From Lachnospiraceae bacterium (lineage in GTDB: Bacteria; Bacillota; Clostridia; Lachnospirales; Lachnospiraceae): DNA of 64,000 nucleotides. Shown in pieces: positions 18,669 through 27,061 of the stretch. Made by a program: the position numbers and the translations under genes. Location of the stretch: contig JAFZUW010000065.1 of the NCBI GenBank assembly GCA_017618195.1, positions 62,001 to 126,000 on the forward strand, read 5' to 3'. How positions within the stretch are numbered: position 1 is the first letter of the stretch; each line of letters begins with the position of its first letter. The notes under the pieces were generated by a model, which worked only from the letters and a program-made list of their open reading frames with translations, did no database searches and was not told the DNA's origin.

Positions 18669-19547
18669 TCAGGCCTTTCTGTATCTGACAAAATAGTTGA
18701 GCCATCCGAAGGGGAAGCAAAGCACTGTCAAAAGACTACTGGGTGATTTATAAATCTTACTCCAGTCATGGCTAAGAATACACCCTGTATCATACGCAAT
18801 ACATGCTTTAATTTTGAACAATATCCCCGGTGCTATGATTATTTGATTTTTCTTGAACTCCGTATATCCTTTTGGATTCTTCTTAATCAGTTTTGCATGT
18901 GATTTTGTAATTCCATCGGAATGATATTCGCAAACCATGGTTGGCTCACGAAAAAGCATAAACCGATATTTCTGATCCATAAGATCCTGTGTATAACTTA
19001 ACGGAATGTATTTTTCATTCTCGATAATCGGATACTTATACTCCTTCAGCACATTTGTTTTGTATACCTGAACGTATTCCGGATTAACCTTGTATTTGTA
19101 TCGAATATTAAACTGAGTCTCATACAGCAACCCTTCCGGCAATCCTTTTCCCATCATAGGTTCCCGTTCAGGATTGGAACGGACCGAAAACAATCCGCAA
19201 ATTTCTTCTTGTTCTTTGATAAGCGGATAATACTTCTCATATACAGAAATTGCATCAGGCAGGAAATAATCATCCGAATCAAGACAAACCCACAACTCAG
19301 TTCCGGTTATTTCCATACTGAGGTTTAAAGCAGACATTTTTCCCCCGTTAGGTTTCTTAACATATTGTATTTCAATTCTTCCCTCAGAGATAAAGTGCTC
19401 AACCTCTTTCTCCGTATTATCGGTTGACCCATCATCAATAATTTGCCATATAAAATTCTGTGACGTCTGAGTGAGTAGACTCTCGTAGCATCTCTTGAGT
19501 AATTTCACTCTGTTATAGGTCGGAGTACAAACAGTAATTAATTTCAT
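18669..19547 (-). CDS. Family 2 glycosyltransferase
   Basis: 292 residues when started at ATG 19547, which overlaps the stop of the preceding acetyltransferase (ATGA) and has an AAAGGAATTGGG leader. A longer open frame to 19697 is the shadow of that gene. The protein begins directly with the GT2 motif KLITVCTPTYNRVKLLKRC, then IIDDGSTDNTE and WVCLDSDDYF, which carries the metal-binding acidic residues. The C-terminal part is basic and lacks membrane spans. Donor and acceptor are unknown. Confidence 0.87.
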   Translation of the reverse strand: MKLITVCTPTYNRVKLLKRCYESLLTQTSQNFIWQIIDDGSTDNTEKEVEHFISEGRIEIQYVKKPNGGKMSALNLSMEITGTELWVCLDSDDYFLPDAISVYEKYYPLIKEQEEICGLFSVRSNPEREPMMGKGLPEGLLYETQFNIRYKYKVNPEYVQVYKTNVLKEYKYPIIENEKYIPLSYTQDLMDQKYRFMLFREPTMVCEYHSDGITKSHAKLIKKNPKGYTEFKKNQIIIAPGILFKIKACIAYDTGCILSHDWSKIYKSPSSLLTVLCFPFGWLNYFVRYRKA

Positions 19548-20005
19548 TTTCCCAATTCCTTTATTTTTCTGGCCGGAACTCCTCCATAGAGGCATCCTTC
19601 CTCCAACAAATCCGATGTCACTACTGCACCGGCAGCAACAATTGAATTTTTCTCTATGGTCACTCCTGCGCAAACAACCACATTTGCTCCTAGCCAAACA
19701 TTATCGTTTATTACTATCGGTTTAGTAAGATGAACGTCTTCATCTCCTTTCCGTTCTCTCCATTTCGATGTATCCAATCCCGTAGAAAAAATGCTGACTC
19801 CATGTGAAAGGACACAGTAATCTCCGATGGATACATTTCCAACTGCATTAATAAAGATTCCATCATTGATATGAACTCGTTTTCCCAATTTCAAACGATT
19901 ACCATAATAAACTCTGGGCACTTCAAACATAACTGCATTGAAGAATTTCGGATGAAAGACCTTATAAAGAACCGTTTTAGTTTTCCTTACTATTCTCCCT
20001 ATCAT
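19544..20005 (-). CDS. Left-handed beta-helix acetyltransferase (maltose O-acetyltransferase type)
   Basis: 153 residues made largely of hexapeptide turns. Visible units include RVHINDGIFINAVGNVSIG, PIVINDNVWLGANVVVCAG and NSIVAAGAVVTSD, ending with the usual GVPARKIKELG. It would O-acetylate (or N-acetylate) a sugar of the polymer. The histidine in CVLSHGVSIFS stands where the catalytic His is expected. It is coupled to the downstream glycosyltransferase by an ATGA overlap. It could instead be the acetylase for the 3-amino sugar, but that pathway is 12 kb away and has its own GNAT. Confidence 0.83.
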   Translation of the reverse strand: MIGRIVRKTKTVLYKVFHPKFFNAVMFEVPRVYYGNRLKLGKRVHINDGIFINAVGNVSIGDYCVLSHGVSIFSTGLDTSKWRERKGDEDVHLTKPIVINDNVWLGANVVVCAGVTIEKNSIVAAGAVVTSDLLEEGCLYGGVPARKIKELGK

Positions 20006-20092
20006 CTTTTTTCTCCTCTAACTCATATCATAGCACTCCGGTTACAAAAGCCTTCAACAATTATCACTGCTAAAAACAGTGTTCTCTGAATC

Positions 20093-20923
20093 CTAATCCT
20101 TTTTAACTTTCACTCGTAAGAAATTATCGGAAACAGCCTTCATAATCCTCATTGGCGCCAAAAAAAGACCAACCTGACATACTGATACAACAATTAAATC
20201 CCAAAGCGAGCAATATCCGCGCTTATAATTCTGCCTCTCAACTTCGATATAACTCTTACAGTATTCCCAGCTTTTTCTTCTTTTATAATTGTTTTCATTC
20301 GATCGAAACAACAACAAAGATTCATTAATATTCAGGGCGTAACACCCCATATTTATCATGCGGGCAAATAAATCCAAATCCTGCTTGCGTCGCATCTTTC
20401 CATATCCGCCGCAGCGAATCACTTCTGATTTTCTGAACATCACCGTAGGATGATTAAACGGACTCCTTCGCCGCATGAATTTGCATATGCTTTTATAATC
20501 ACTTGGGACAATTCTTGATGAAACAATATGAGTGGGTTCATCATAAAACTCATCAATATTCGTACCGGCAACAGACAATTTCGGATTCACTTCAAATAAC
20601 GCAAGTAATTTTTCGCATCGATTGGGAAGAGAAATGTCATCTGCATCCATTCTTGCCACCAAATCATTTCTGCATTTCTCTAATCCCGCATCTAACGCTT
20701 TTCCCAATCCGCTATTCTGCTCAAGTCTGACAATAGTGAACAAATCGGATTTTTCCGCATATTCTTGAATCACTTCCGATAGTTCCGTTCCGATTGGTCC
20801 ATCTTCAACCAGAACGAATTGTTCGCACGGTGCCGTTTGCGTAAGCATCGAGTCTATACTTTGTCTAAGCTCATCAGAGGAATCCTTATGATATACAGAC
20901 ATTAATACAGAATACTTTTCCAT
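20093..20923 (-). CDS. Family 2 glycosyltransferase (amylovoran AmsE-like)
   Basis: 276 residues. YSVLMSVYHKDSSDELRQSI opens the GT2 fold, with VLVEDGPIG as the first acidic motif and LVARMDADDISLPNR as a full DxD region. The pattern with SPFNHPTVMFRKSEV and KQDLDLFARM is characteristic of the AmsE-like subgroup that extends exopolysaccharide repeat units. The gene's ATG overlaps the TAA of the upstream SDR gene by one base. An 87-base gap follows before the acetyltransferase gene. Confidence 0.87.
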   Translation of the reverse strand: MEKYSVLMSVYHKDSSDELRQSIDSMLTQTAPCEQFVLVEDGPIGTELSEVIQEYAEKSDLFTIVRLEQNSGLGKALDAGLEKCRNDLVARMDADDISLPNRCEKLLALFEVNPKLSVAGTNIDEFYDEPTHIVSSRIVPSDYKSICKFMRRRSPFNHPTVMFRKSEVIRCGGYGKMRRKQDLDLFARMINMGCYALNINESLLLFRSNENNYKRRKSWEYCKSYIEVERQNYKRGYCSLWDLIVVSVCQVGLFLAPMRIMKAVSDNFLRVKVKKD

Positions 20924-21810
20924 TACTCCTCCGATTTTTCAATACTTGTCCTTAAATCAACCAGTTGATAAGGAAAATCATATTGACTCATGCTTTGATC
21001 ATAACTCAAGTTTCCAAACGCTTTGTCGACTAACCTTCTGGTTTTTCCGGGAATGAATCTGCCCACTATCACAACCCAGTTCCAACATTTTCTTACATGA
21101 ATTCTATGCTTCGACACCGAAGCGATAAGTTTGACCATTTCTGAAGTTCTTGTATATTCCGAATTCTGCGGCCAAAATATACCTTTTTCACCGCGAATCA
21201 TTACCTGTGCAAGGAACTCACAGAGATTTTCAATATAGAGCATGGAACGTTCATTTTGAACATCCGGAAAAATCGGCAGTTCCTTTGCCAGCTTTGCAAG
21301 CGTAGGATAGTTCCCCTTTGATCCCTTGCCGTATATCATCGGCGGTCTAAGAACGCATACCGCAAAACTGTCATCAGCCAATGCCCTTACCTCTTTATCA
21401 GCCTGCCATTTGGAATTTCCATAGAAATTAGCCGGCTTGGGTTCCGTCTCCGCAGTAATCCGTTTGCTTTTTCCATACGGAGCGCTGTCGCCGTAAATAA
21501 TTGCCGATGACATAAATACAAATTGTTTTACCCCGTCCGCTTTAGCCTTACAAGCCGTTTCAACAGCCAGGTCCGTGTTAATGGCGTAATACTTTTGTTT
21601 GGTTGCTTCATCAACTTTGCCGACATCCGCATGCGCAATTCCCGCAACATGGTAGACGATATCATAGGTTGAGAAATCCTTTCCCCTCCAAGCCCCATCT
21701 ATCATATCAACGGTATCAACAGATAATTGCTCGCTGTAATGTTCCGCAACATACTTTTCAAAACTGCATCCTATATAAGAATCAGCCCCGGTTATGAGAA
21801 CCTTCTTCAT
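20923..21810 (-). CDS. NAD-dependent epimerase/dehydratase (sugar-nucleotide SDR)
   Basis: 295-residue extended SDR. It has the cofactor motif LITGADSYIG at residues 5-14, VYHVAGIAH, VFMSSAIIYGD, and the catalytic pair in ANFYGNSKWQADK (Tyr and Lys three residues apart). It resembles the WbpV/WbiG-type group that reduces or epimerises nucleotide sugars next to the initiating phospho-sugar transferase; many members reduce UDP-4-keto-6-deoxy-GlcNAc made by a CapD/PglF-type dehydratase. Such a dehydratase is two genes upstream, so UDP-QuiNAc or UDP-FucNAc is the plausible product. It starts in an ATGA overlap with the transferase gene. Confidence 0.82.
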   Translation of the reverse strand: MKKVLITGADSYIGCSFEKYVAEHYSEQLSVDTVDMIDGAWRGKDFSTYDIVYHVAGIAHADVGKVDEATKQKYYAINTDLAVETACKAKADGVKQFVFMSSAIIYGDSAPYGKSKRITAETEPKPANFYGNSKWQADKEVRALADDSFAVCVLRPPMIYGKGSKGNYPTLAKLAKELPIFPDVQNERSMLYIENLCEFLAQVMIRGEKGIFWPQNSEYTRTSEMVKLIASVSKHRIHVRKCWNWVVIVGRFIPGKTRRLVDKAFGNLSYDQSMSQYDFPYQLVDLRTSIEKSEE

Positions 21811-22640
21811 TTTGTTCCTCTCTTATGGATTTCTCCTGTTCCGCCTTCCACAACACTCTTGTCTCCGCCAAACACTCCGATACTTCCAAGGAAGCACTTG
21901 ATATCCATTTTAAATCCGAGATTCTTTATGTAATCTCCGTCCAGTTTTGCTTTTACCGGTATTTCCAACTCATCACGTCCGTTAATCTGAGCCCATCCGG
22001 TAAGTCCGGGTTTAATGTCATTGGCCCCGTACTTATCCCTTTCGGCCGTCAGCAAATCTTGATTCCATAAGCCCGGCCTCGGGCCGATAACGCTCATGTT
22101 TCCGATAAAGATATCCCAAATTTGAGGAAGTTCATCTAAACTATGTGCACGAATAAACCGTCCGACTTTAGTGATGTATTGTTCCGGATTCTCAAGCATA
22201 TGAGTAGGCTTATCATGCGGCGTACACATTTTCATACTTCTGAATTTATGCAGTTTAAAATACTGCTTGTTCTTTCCGGTACGTTTTTGCGTGAACATAA
22301 CCGGCCCGGGATCATCTATAACAATTGCAATGCTGATTCCGAGTAGAATTGGAGATAATATTAGAAGTCCGAAGAATGACAGTATAACATCAAGGGCTCT
22401 CTTAACGCCCCCCTCATACATCCCTGCACTGTGACTCCTTATTCCGATTGCTTCCAAATGTCCCCTGACACCATCCGCATTCTCCGGCTCCTCTTGATTC
22501 TCTACAAAGAGAACTTCCTTTCCTTCCATTGGATTCTGCTCGCTCTGATTACCCCTGTAAACGGAAGCCGGTTTGCATATAATTCCGATTATCATCAGAA
22601 CAAAAAAAATAAAAAGAACAACATAAAGGAATGTTAGCAT
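21807..22640 (-). CDS. Undecaprenyl-phosphate phospho-sugar transferase (initiating enzyme)
   Basis: 277-residue bacterial sugar transferase (PglC/WcaJ core, PF02397-type). An extra N-terminal hydrophobic segment (residues 2-22) precedes an acidic linker and the core from about residue 80. Core signatures are GVKRALDVILSFFGLL, GPVMFTQKRTGKNKQYFKLHKFRSM, SLDELPQIWDIFIGNMSVIGPRP and GLTGWAQINGRDE. It starts repeat-unit synthesis by moving a phospho-sugar from UDP to undecaprenyl phosphate. Given the dehydratase and SDR beside it, UDP-QuiNAc, UDP-FucNAc or UDP-GlcNAc are likely donors. The N-terminal single-span plus linker is longer than in minimal PglC. Confidence 0.9.
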   Translation of the reverse strand: MLTFLYVVLFIFFVLMIIGIICKPASVYRGNQSEQNPMEGKEVLFVENQEEPENADGVRGHLEAIGIRSHSAGMYEGGVKRALDVILSFFGLLILSPILLGISIAIVIDDPGPVMFTQKRTGKNKQYFKLHKFRSMKMCTPHDKPTHMLENPEQYITKVGRFIRAHSLDELPQIWDIFIGNMSVIGPRPGLWNQDLLTAERDKYGANDIKPGLTGWAQINGRDELEIPVKAKLDGDYIKNLGFKMDIKCFLGSIGVFGGDKSVVEGGTGEIHKRGTK

Positions 22641-22686
22641 TTTCTATCTCCCAAGCCATTAACATACAACATTAATCCTAAACATA

Positions 22687-22714
22687 GAAAAACGGCAGTC
22701 CTTGCGAACTGCCC
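22687..22714 (-). terminator. Possible intrinsic terminator/attenuator inside the polysaccharide operon
   Basis: On the minus strand a six-base stem GGCAGT/ACTGCC (22694-22699 with 22708-22713) is followed by GTTTTT. It lies just after the dehydratase stop and before the sugar transferase. A short stem suggests partial termination that would set the ratio of the first gene to the rest of the operon. Confidence 0.5.
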
Positions 22715-22725
22715 GTGCAGGGCAA

Positions 22726-24624
22726 CTAAAACGATCCCGGTTTGTATGTCGGGACGATCTCCTGCACGTATTTTTTGATGTTTTCATCATCTTCACGGCT
22801 GTCGCGATCAAGTTCATTCAGCTTAGTGCGGAACCATGCGTCATCCATTTCAATCGGTTTACCGATGAAGATAAGCTTATTGTTGGTTGTCTGCATACCT
22901 TCCTCGTCCATAAGCTTTTCTTCATAAAGCTTCTCACCGGGACGAAGTCCGGTATATTCAATCTTAATATCTACATCCGGAGTATATCCGGAAAGCTTGA
23001 TCAGGTTGCGGGCCAAATCGTCAATCTTAACGGGTTCACCCATGTCAAGAACGAAGATCTCGCCGCCTTTTGCGTATTGCGAAGCCTGCAGTACCAGAGA
23101 TACTGCCTCCGGAATCGTCATAAAGAAACGGGTAATGTTTTTGTCGGTAACCGTTACCGGACCGCCTTCCGCAATCTGCTTTTTGAAGAGCGGAACAACC
23201 GAACCGTTGGAGCCGAGCACATTGCCGAAGCGGACTGCGACGAAATTTGTGACGGTATCCCTGCGGTTCATCATCTGAATGATCATCTCACAGATACGCT
23301 TGCTGGCGCCCATCAGATTAGTCGGGTTAACCGCTTTATCTGTGGAAATCAGAACGAATGTCTTAACGCCGGCCTCGGCTGCTGCCGTTGCCGTCTTATA
23401 GGTACCCATGACATTGTTCTTGATGGCCTCATTCGGGCTTTCCTCCATAAGCGGCACATGCTTGTGTGCCGCGGCATGGAATACAATATCGGGTTTGTAT
23501 TGCATCATTACGCTGCTGATACGGTGCGTATTACGAACCGAACCAATCAGTGTTACCAGATTCAGATTGTTCTTATACTTTCTTAAGAGTTCCTGCTGAA
23601 TCTCGTATGCATTATTCTCATAAATATCAAAGATGATCAGCTGCTTCGGATGGTGTGCGGCGATCTGACGGCACAACTCGGAGCCGATGGATCCGCCTCC
23701 TCCGGTAACAAGAATCGTCTTCCCAGTGATCATCTGAAATACTTCATTGTTGTCGATAGTGATCGGCTCCCGGCCGAGAAGGTCCGTCAGTTCAACATCC
23801 TTCAGTCTGCTGACGCTGACTTCGCCGTTTGCCAGCTGATACATACCCGGAAGCGTTCTGAGCTTGGCACCGGTATCCTTACAGATATTGAGGATATTCT
23901 TACGATCCGCAGCACTTGCCGTAGGGATTGCGAAGATAATCGTTCCGACATTGTACTCGGCAACCCTTTCCACAATCGAGTTGCGGTCGCCGACAATCGG
24001 AATGCCGTAGAGGTATTTGCCGATCTTGTTCGGATTGTCGTCGATAATGCAGACCGGTCTCTTATTCTGATGCGAGTCATTCTTCAGTTCACGGATTATA
24101 ATGCTTCCCGCTGCACCGCCGCCGATGACCATGACATTTTCCGTTTCGCCTGCACGCTCGGAATTACGCCGTCTTGCGCCGCGGAGCAGAAAACGAAGAA
24201 GGCGGTACGAGAAACGAAGTCCCAGATGCATACCGAAAGCAAGTACAATACCGATCGCATAGAACGATCTCGGCATATGCACATCCAGCGCAAACTTGGT
24301 CACGATGAAACAAACAATCAGCACGAGATATGCGATCATCATCGTACACGCTTCGTCAATGCTGACATACGTCCAGACGCTCCGGTACAGACGGAATAAA
24401 CCGAACACGGCCACAGTCAATACACACCAGATCGGAATGATAAAAACATAGGTTTCCAGATATACTTTGGGAATCAGATCAATAGAGAAATCAAAGCGGG
24501 CCCAGAGCGCCACGAAGAACGCGAGCCACACAATAAGAATATCAAAGGCAAATACGAATAAAGACCTCGAGATACGCCTCTGCCCGGGCTTGCGGGTACT
24601 CGGTTTTGGATCTTTTTTAGCCAT
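22726..24624 (-). CDS. UDP-GlcNAc 4,6-dehydratase, membrane-bound (CapD/PglF/WbpM type)
   Basis: 632 residues. Four membrane helices occupy residues ~18-145. A first Rossmann domain (VMVIGGGAAGSIIIREL, near 165) is followed by the catalytic SDR domain with VTGGGGSIGSELCRQI, IVFHAAAHKHVPLMEE, the FVLISTDKAVNPTNLMGASKR region and RFGNVLGSNGSV. This family uses a serine/threonine-Met-Lys type active site rather than the classic Tyr, and the TNLMGASK stretch shows it. It makes UDP-4-keto-6-deoxy-GlcNAc, feeding the SDR at 20923-21810. It is the first gene of the long leftward operon, with ATAGGA upstream and a good promoter at 24676-24704. Confidence 0.92.
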   Translation of the reverse strand: MAKKDPKPSTRKPGQRRISRSLFVFAFDILIVWLAFFVALWARFDFSIDLIPKVYLETYVFIIPIWCVLTVAVFGLFRLYRSVWTYVSIDEACTMMIAYLVLIVCFIVTKFALDVHMPRSFYAIGIVLAFGMHLGLRFSYRLLRFLLRGARRRNSERAGETENVMVIGGGAAGSIIIRELKNDSHQNKRPVCIIDDNPNKIGKYLYGIPIVGDRNSIVERVAEYNVGTIIFAIPTASAADRKNILNICKDTGAKLRTLPGMYQLANGEVSVSRLKDVELTDLLGREPITIDNNEVFQMITGKTILVTGGGGSIGSELCRQIAAHHPKQLIIFDIYENNAYEIQQELLRKYKNNLNLVTLIGSVRNTHRISSVMMQYKPDIVFHAAAHKHVPLMEESPNEAIKNNVMGTYKTATAAAEAGVKTFVLISTDKAVNPTNLMGASKRICEMIIQMMNRRDTVTNFVAVRFGNVLGSNGSVVPLFKKQIAEGGPVTVTDKNITRFFMTIPEAVSLVLQASQYAKGGEIFVLDMGEPVKIDDLARNLIKLSGYTPDVDIKIEYTGLRPGEKLYEEKLMDEEGMQTTNNKLIFIGKPIEMDDAWFRTKLNELDRDSREDDENIKKYVQEIVPTYKPGSF

Positions 24625-24675
24625 ACTGCAACAGTCCTATCCTAACTTACTTTTATATACGCATACCTAGTTGTA

Positions 24676-24704
24676 ATTATACTAAAATGCCCGGTTTTAT
24701 GCAA
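24676..24704 (-). promoter_or_regulatory. Sigma-A type promoter of the polysaccharide operon
   Basis: Minus strand: -10 TATAAT (24676-24681) and -35 TTGCAT (24699-24704), 17 bases apart. It lies 52 bases upstream of the dehydratase ATG and left of the terminator closing the upstream unit, so it is the natural start point for the roughly 22-kb operon. No operator or JUMPstart-like element is obvious. Confidence 0.7.
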
Positions 24705-24717
24705 CTAATCTTACATT

Positions 24718-24769
24718 AAAAAAAAGAAAAAGCCGGGAATTTCGGCAATAATCCGAAATAAACCCGGCT
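24718..24769 (-). terminator. Strong intrinsic terminator with nested stem
   Basis: AGCCGGG (24731-24737) pairs with CCCGGCT (24763-24769), and an inner TTTCGG/CCGAAA stem fills the loop. On the minus strand it is followed by TTTTTCTTTTTTTT. It ends whatever is transcribed leftward through 24775-24960 and insulates the polysaccharide promoter. Confidence 0.85.
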
Positions 24770-24774
24770 TTTGC

Positions 24775-24960
24775 ATGATTCTTTATGGAATCGTTATAAG
24801 GGATTGAGGCTCAAATATCCCTTCCGACTGCCTTCCCCATTGAAGAAAGCATGATTCTGTCATACGAAAAATCCTTATCATTAGGATGCGCCTCCGTCCC
24901 CCAAACAGTGATTTCTCCCCGATTGGACCCCTAAGCCCGGAATATCCTCCCGGCAGACGG
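24775..24960 (-). ncRNA. Candidate structured RNA between two terminators
   Basis: This 190-base stretch has no credible reading frame but shows paired segments on the minus strand. CCGTCTGCC (24960-24952) can close with GGCAGTCGG (24832-24824) around one mismatch. AAGGGAT/ATCCCTT (24823-24817 with 24804-24798) forms a second hairpin, and ATCCT/AGGAT lies in the interior. A -35/-10-like pair, TTGCGG (24984-24989) and AATACT (24961-24966), 17 bases apart, lies just upstream, though a start six or seven bases after that -10 would cut into the first stem. A 6S-like or other regulatory RNA is possible; no family is recognised. Confidence 0.25.
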
Positions 24961-24986
24961 AGTATTGTTCTCGAGAAAAGACTCCG

Positions 24987-25026
24987 CAAAAAATCCCTAC
25001 GGCCGCGGATTTTCGCAGCCGTAGGG
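24987..25026 (-). terminator. Intrinsic terminator of the NYN-protein gene
   Basis: CCCTACGGC (24995-25003) and GCCGTAGGG (25018-25026) form a nine-base stem; the minus strand continues with ATTTTTT. It lies 44 bases after the stop of the gene at 25070-26335. Confidence 0.85.
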
Positions 25027-25069
25027 TTCTCATCATTTCATCCGTTTTCTCATTGGGTTAACCGCCGTG

Positions 25070-26335
25070 TCAGCCGTTATTCTTCTTACCTACCTTGTGC
25101 TTCTCTGCCTTGTAGATCTCGGTGGCGCGGTCGTTGTCACGAAGCTCTTTAAGGATGTAGTTGTGGAAGTCGCCGAGGTTGTCGGTTTCGTCGAGGGCGC
25201 GGTTCACGAGATCGCGCTCCGCATCGGTCATCTCAAGCTTGGCAGCAGGCTTGGGCGCTGCCTTTGCGGACTGTGCCGCGGGAGCTTCCTTCTTCACGTT
25301 CAGCTTGGCGCGAAGATCCGCGATGCTTAAATCGTCGAGGTAGCTGTCATCCGATGTAATCAGGCTCGACGAAACCGGTTTCGGGGCATTGGCCTTGGTT
25401 TCGGGCGCTTTTGTTTCCGGCGCCTTCGGTGCGGGAACCGCAGGCTTCTGTACGGGCTTTGCTTCCGCCGCAACCTTCACGGTAACCGGCTTGCTGTCCG
25501 GTGTTGTCTTGCTGTCAATGCCGCTTTTCGCGGTGACAACCTTCGTCTCCGCACCGCTCTTCGCGGTCACTGCCGGCTTCTTGGCGGCAGCGTTCTCGGC
25601 TCCGCTCTTGGCGGTGACTACCTTCACATTGGGTGTCTTGGCTGCCGTATTGTCCGGCTTCTTAACACTGTTTTGTGCATTGTTCGTACGCGCATTGTTC
25701 GGGGCGCCGTTTCTCGGGCGGTTGTCGTTACGGCCGCCTGCAGGGCGGGTGCTGCCCGCTCCGTTACGGTTGTCGTTCGGACGGCTTGCCGACTGGTTTT
25801 TGGAACCGTTTCTGGCGCCGCTTCCGGAACCGTTCCGGCTGCTGTTCGAACCGTGTCCGCCGGTACGCCCTTTCTTATTGAGCACTTCGTGTTCGGTCGT
25901 ATTTTCCACAACAGGCTTTTTCTTCTTGAACAGTCTCGCGAACCAGCCGGTCTTCTCGACCTTGCGGGCGGCTGCCTGCTCGATGTCGGCAAAACGCTCG
26001 ATCATCTCGCCGGTCTTGCTCTGCATTTCGTGAATGGCGGGTTCGTAGCCTTTGTCGTTACTGATGATGAAAAATGCGTCTCCCTGGCGCTTCGCGATGT
26101 CATATCCAAGATGCACCATGATGATGAAGTCAAGCGCGTTCTTGCCGATCTGGTCGTTCTTGATGAGCACCACGGTCGCATCGCAATGCAGTACAGACTC
26201 TGCTTCGATGAGAGACATCTTGGAACACTTCGGTCCAAGGAAAATCTTCACCTCGTCATTGTCCGTCAGCTTCTGTATGCCGTTCAGGCCCGCAGAACTG
26301 ACATTTTCAAAATCAACATATAAAATTCTCTTCAT
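25070..26335 (-). CDS. NYN/PIN-type nuclease-like protein with long disordered linker
   Basis: 421 residues. The first ~125 form a NYN/PIN-like fold: LYVDFENV (Asp8, Glu10, Asn11), KNALDFIIMVHLG (Asp69) and FFIISNDKGYEPAI (Asp94) place the acidic metal-binding residues expected of an RNase. Residues ~150-320 are low-complexity: first Arg/Asn/Gly-rich, then Ala/Lys/Pro/Val-rich with repeats of VTAKSG. A conserved-looking C-terminal part of ~75 residues (MTDAERDLVNRALDETDN) is probably helical. GGAGG precedes the ATG by 14 bases, and a ten-codon out-of-frame ATG frame lies between them. It follows a nucleotidase gene. RNA binding or cleavage is inferred, not shown. Confidence 0.72.
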   Translation of the reverse strand: MKRILYVDFENVSSAGLNGIQKLTDNDEVKIFLGPKCSKMSLIEAESVLHCDATVVLIKNDQIGKNALDFIIMVHLGYDIAKRQGDAFFIISNDKGYEPAIHEMQSKTGEMIERFADIEQAAARKVEKTGWFARLFKKKKPVVENTTEHEVLNKKGRTGGHGSNSSRNGSGSGARNGSKNQSASRPNDNRNGAGSTRPAGGRNDNRPRNGAPNNARTNNAQNSVKKPDNTAAKTPNVKVVTAKSGAENAAAKKPAVTAKSGAETKVVTAKSGIDSKTTPDSKPVTVKVAAEAKPVQKPAVPAPKAPETKAPETKANAPKPVSSSLITSDDSYLDDLSIADLRAKLNVKKEAPAAQSAKAAPKPAAKLEMTDAERDLVNRALDETDNLGDFHNYILKELRDNDRATEIYKAEKHKVGKKNNG

Positions 26336-26421
26336 GTTCGGTCATGTTTCCTCCGTTTTCCTGATTGCCGGTCCGCCCGCAGGCGGTCCGTTATACGGAA
26401 GCATGAAACCCGGTTCAGCCG

Positions 26422-27006
26422 CTAACGGCTGATCTCGTCCAACGTCTTTTCATAAGACGGAAGGAACTCTTCTAAGAACAGACGCGCCTCCGGCACATCC
26501 ATTCTGTCAATCGACTCCTCGATTGTTCTGCGGGCGTGGTCAAATTCGCGATTGCCCGCCTTGCCTTCCTCGATGCATTTGATCAATGCGGAAATCTTGT
26601 CGGCCGCCTTTACGAGCTTCTTTAACGACTCTTCCTCAGCCGGCGGAAAGAAGATTTCCTGATAGACACTTCTCATATCCTCGGGCAGCATCGCAAGGAG
26701 CGATTCCGCCGCGCAGTCTTCTATCCCGTGAAACATCTTCTGCATCTCGATACTGGAATACTTTACAGGGGTGGGCATGTCGCCGGTAATGATCTCGTTG
26801 GCGTCATGATAGATTCCGATAACCGCAGCGCGGTCGGGGCTGTAATTCTTCCCGAGCCTGCAGTTACCGAGAACCGCCAAGGCGTGCGCGATCATCGCCA
26901 CCTCAAGAGAGTGCTCGCTGATATTTTCCTTCTCGGAGTTCCGCATCAGCGCCCAGCGCTCAATATATTTCATGCGCGATACCATCGCAAAGAAATGACT
27001 GCCCAT
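26422..27006 (-). CDS. yfbR: HD-domain 5'-deoxynucleotidase (YfbR-like)
   Basis: 194 residues, very similar along its length to E. coli YfbR, which removes phosphate from deoxynucleoside 5'-monophosphates. It shares the start SHFFAMVSRMKYIERWALMRN, the metal-binding SEHSLEVAMIAHAL (His32) and IYHDANEIITGDMPTPVKY (His67, Asp68), and ends near PSYEKTLDEIS, as YfbR does. It lies in a leftward run between uvrA and the NYN gene, 55 bases after uvrA's stop on the other side. The role would be nucleotide pool control or salvage in the cytoplasm. Confidence 0.9.
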   Translation of the reverse strand: MGSHFFAMVSRMKYIERWALMRNSEKENISEHSLEVAMIAHALAVLGNCRLGKNYSPDRAAVIGIYHDANEIITGDMPTPVKYSSIEMQKMFHGIEDCAAESLLAMLPEDMRSVYQEIFFPPAEEESLKKLVKAADKISALIKCIEEGKAGNREFDHARRTIEESIDRMDVPEARLFLEEFLPSYEKTLDEISR

Positions 27007-27061
27007 ATCTCACCTGTATTCCGATAGTCCTTCGCTTCCGCGGCGTGTTCCGCGTTAAGCG

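Noticed and set aside
22702-24399. Large + strand frames opposite the CapD-type dehydratase
   Set aside because: Shadows; the dehydratase frame has all family motifs and continues the leftward operon.
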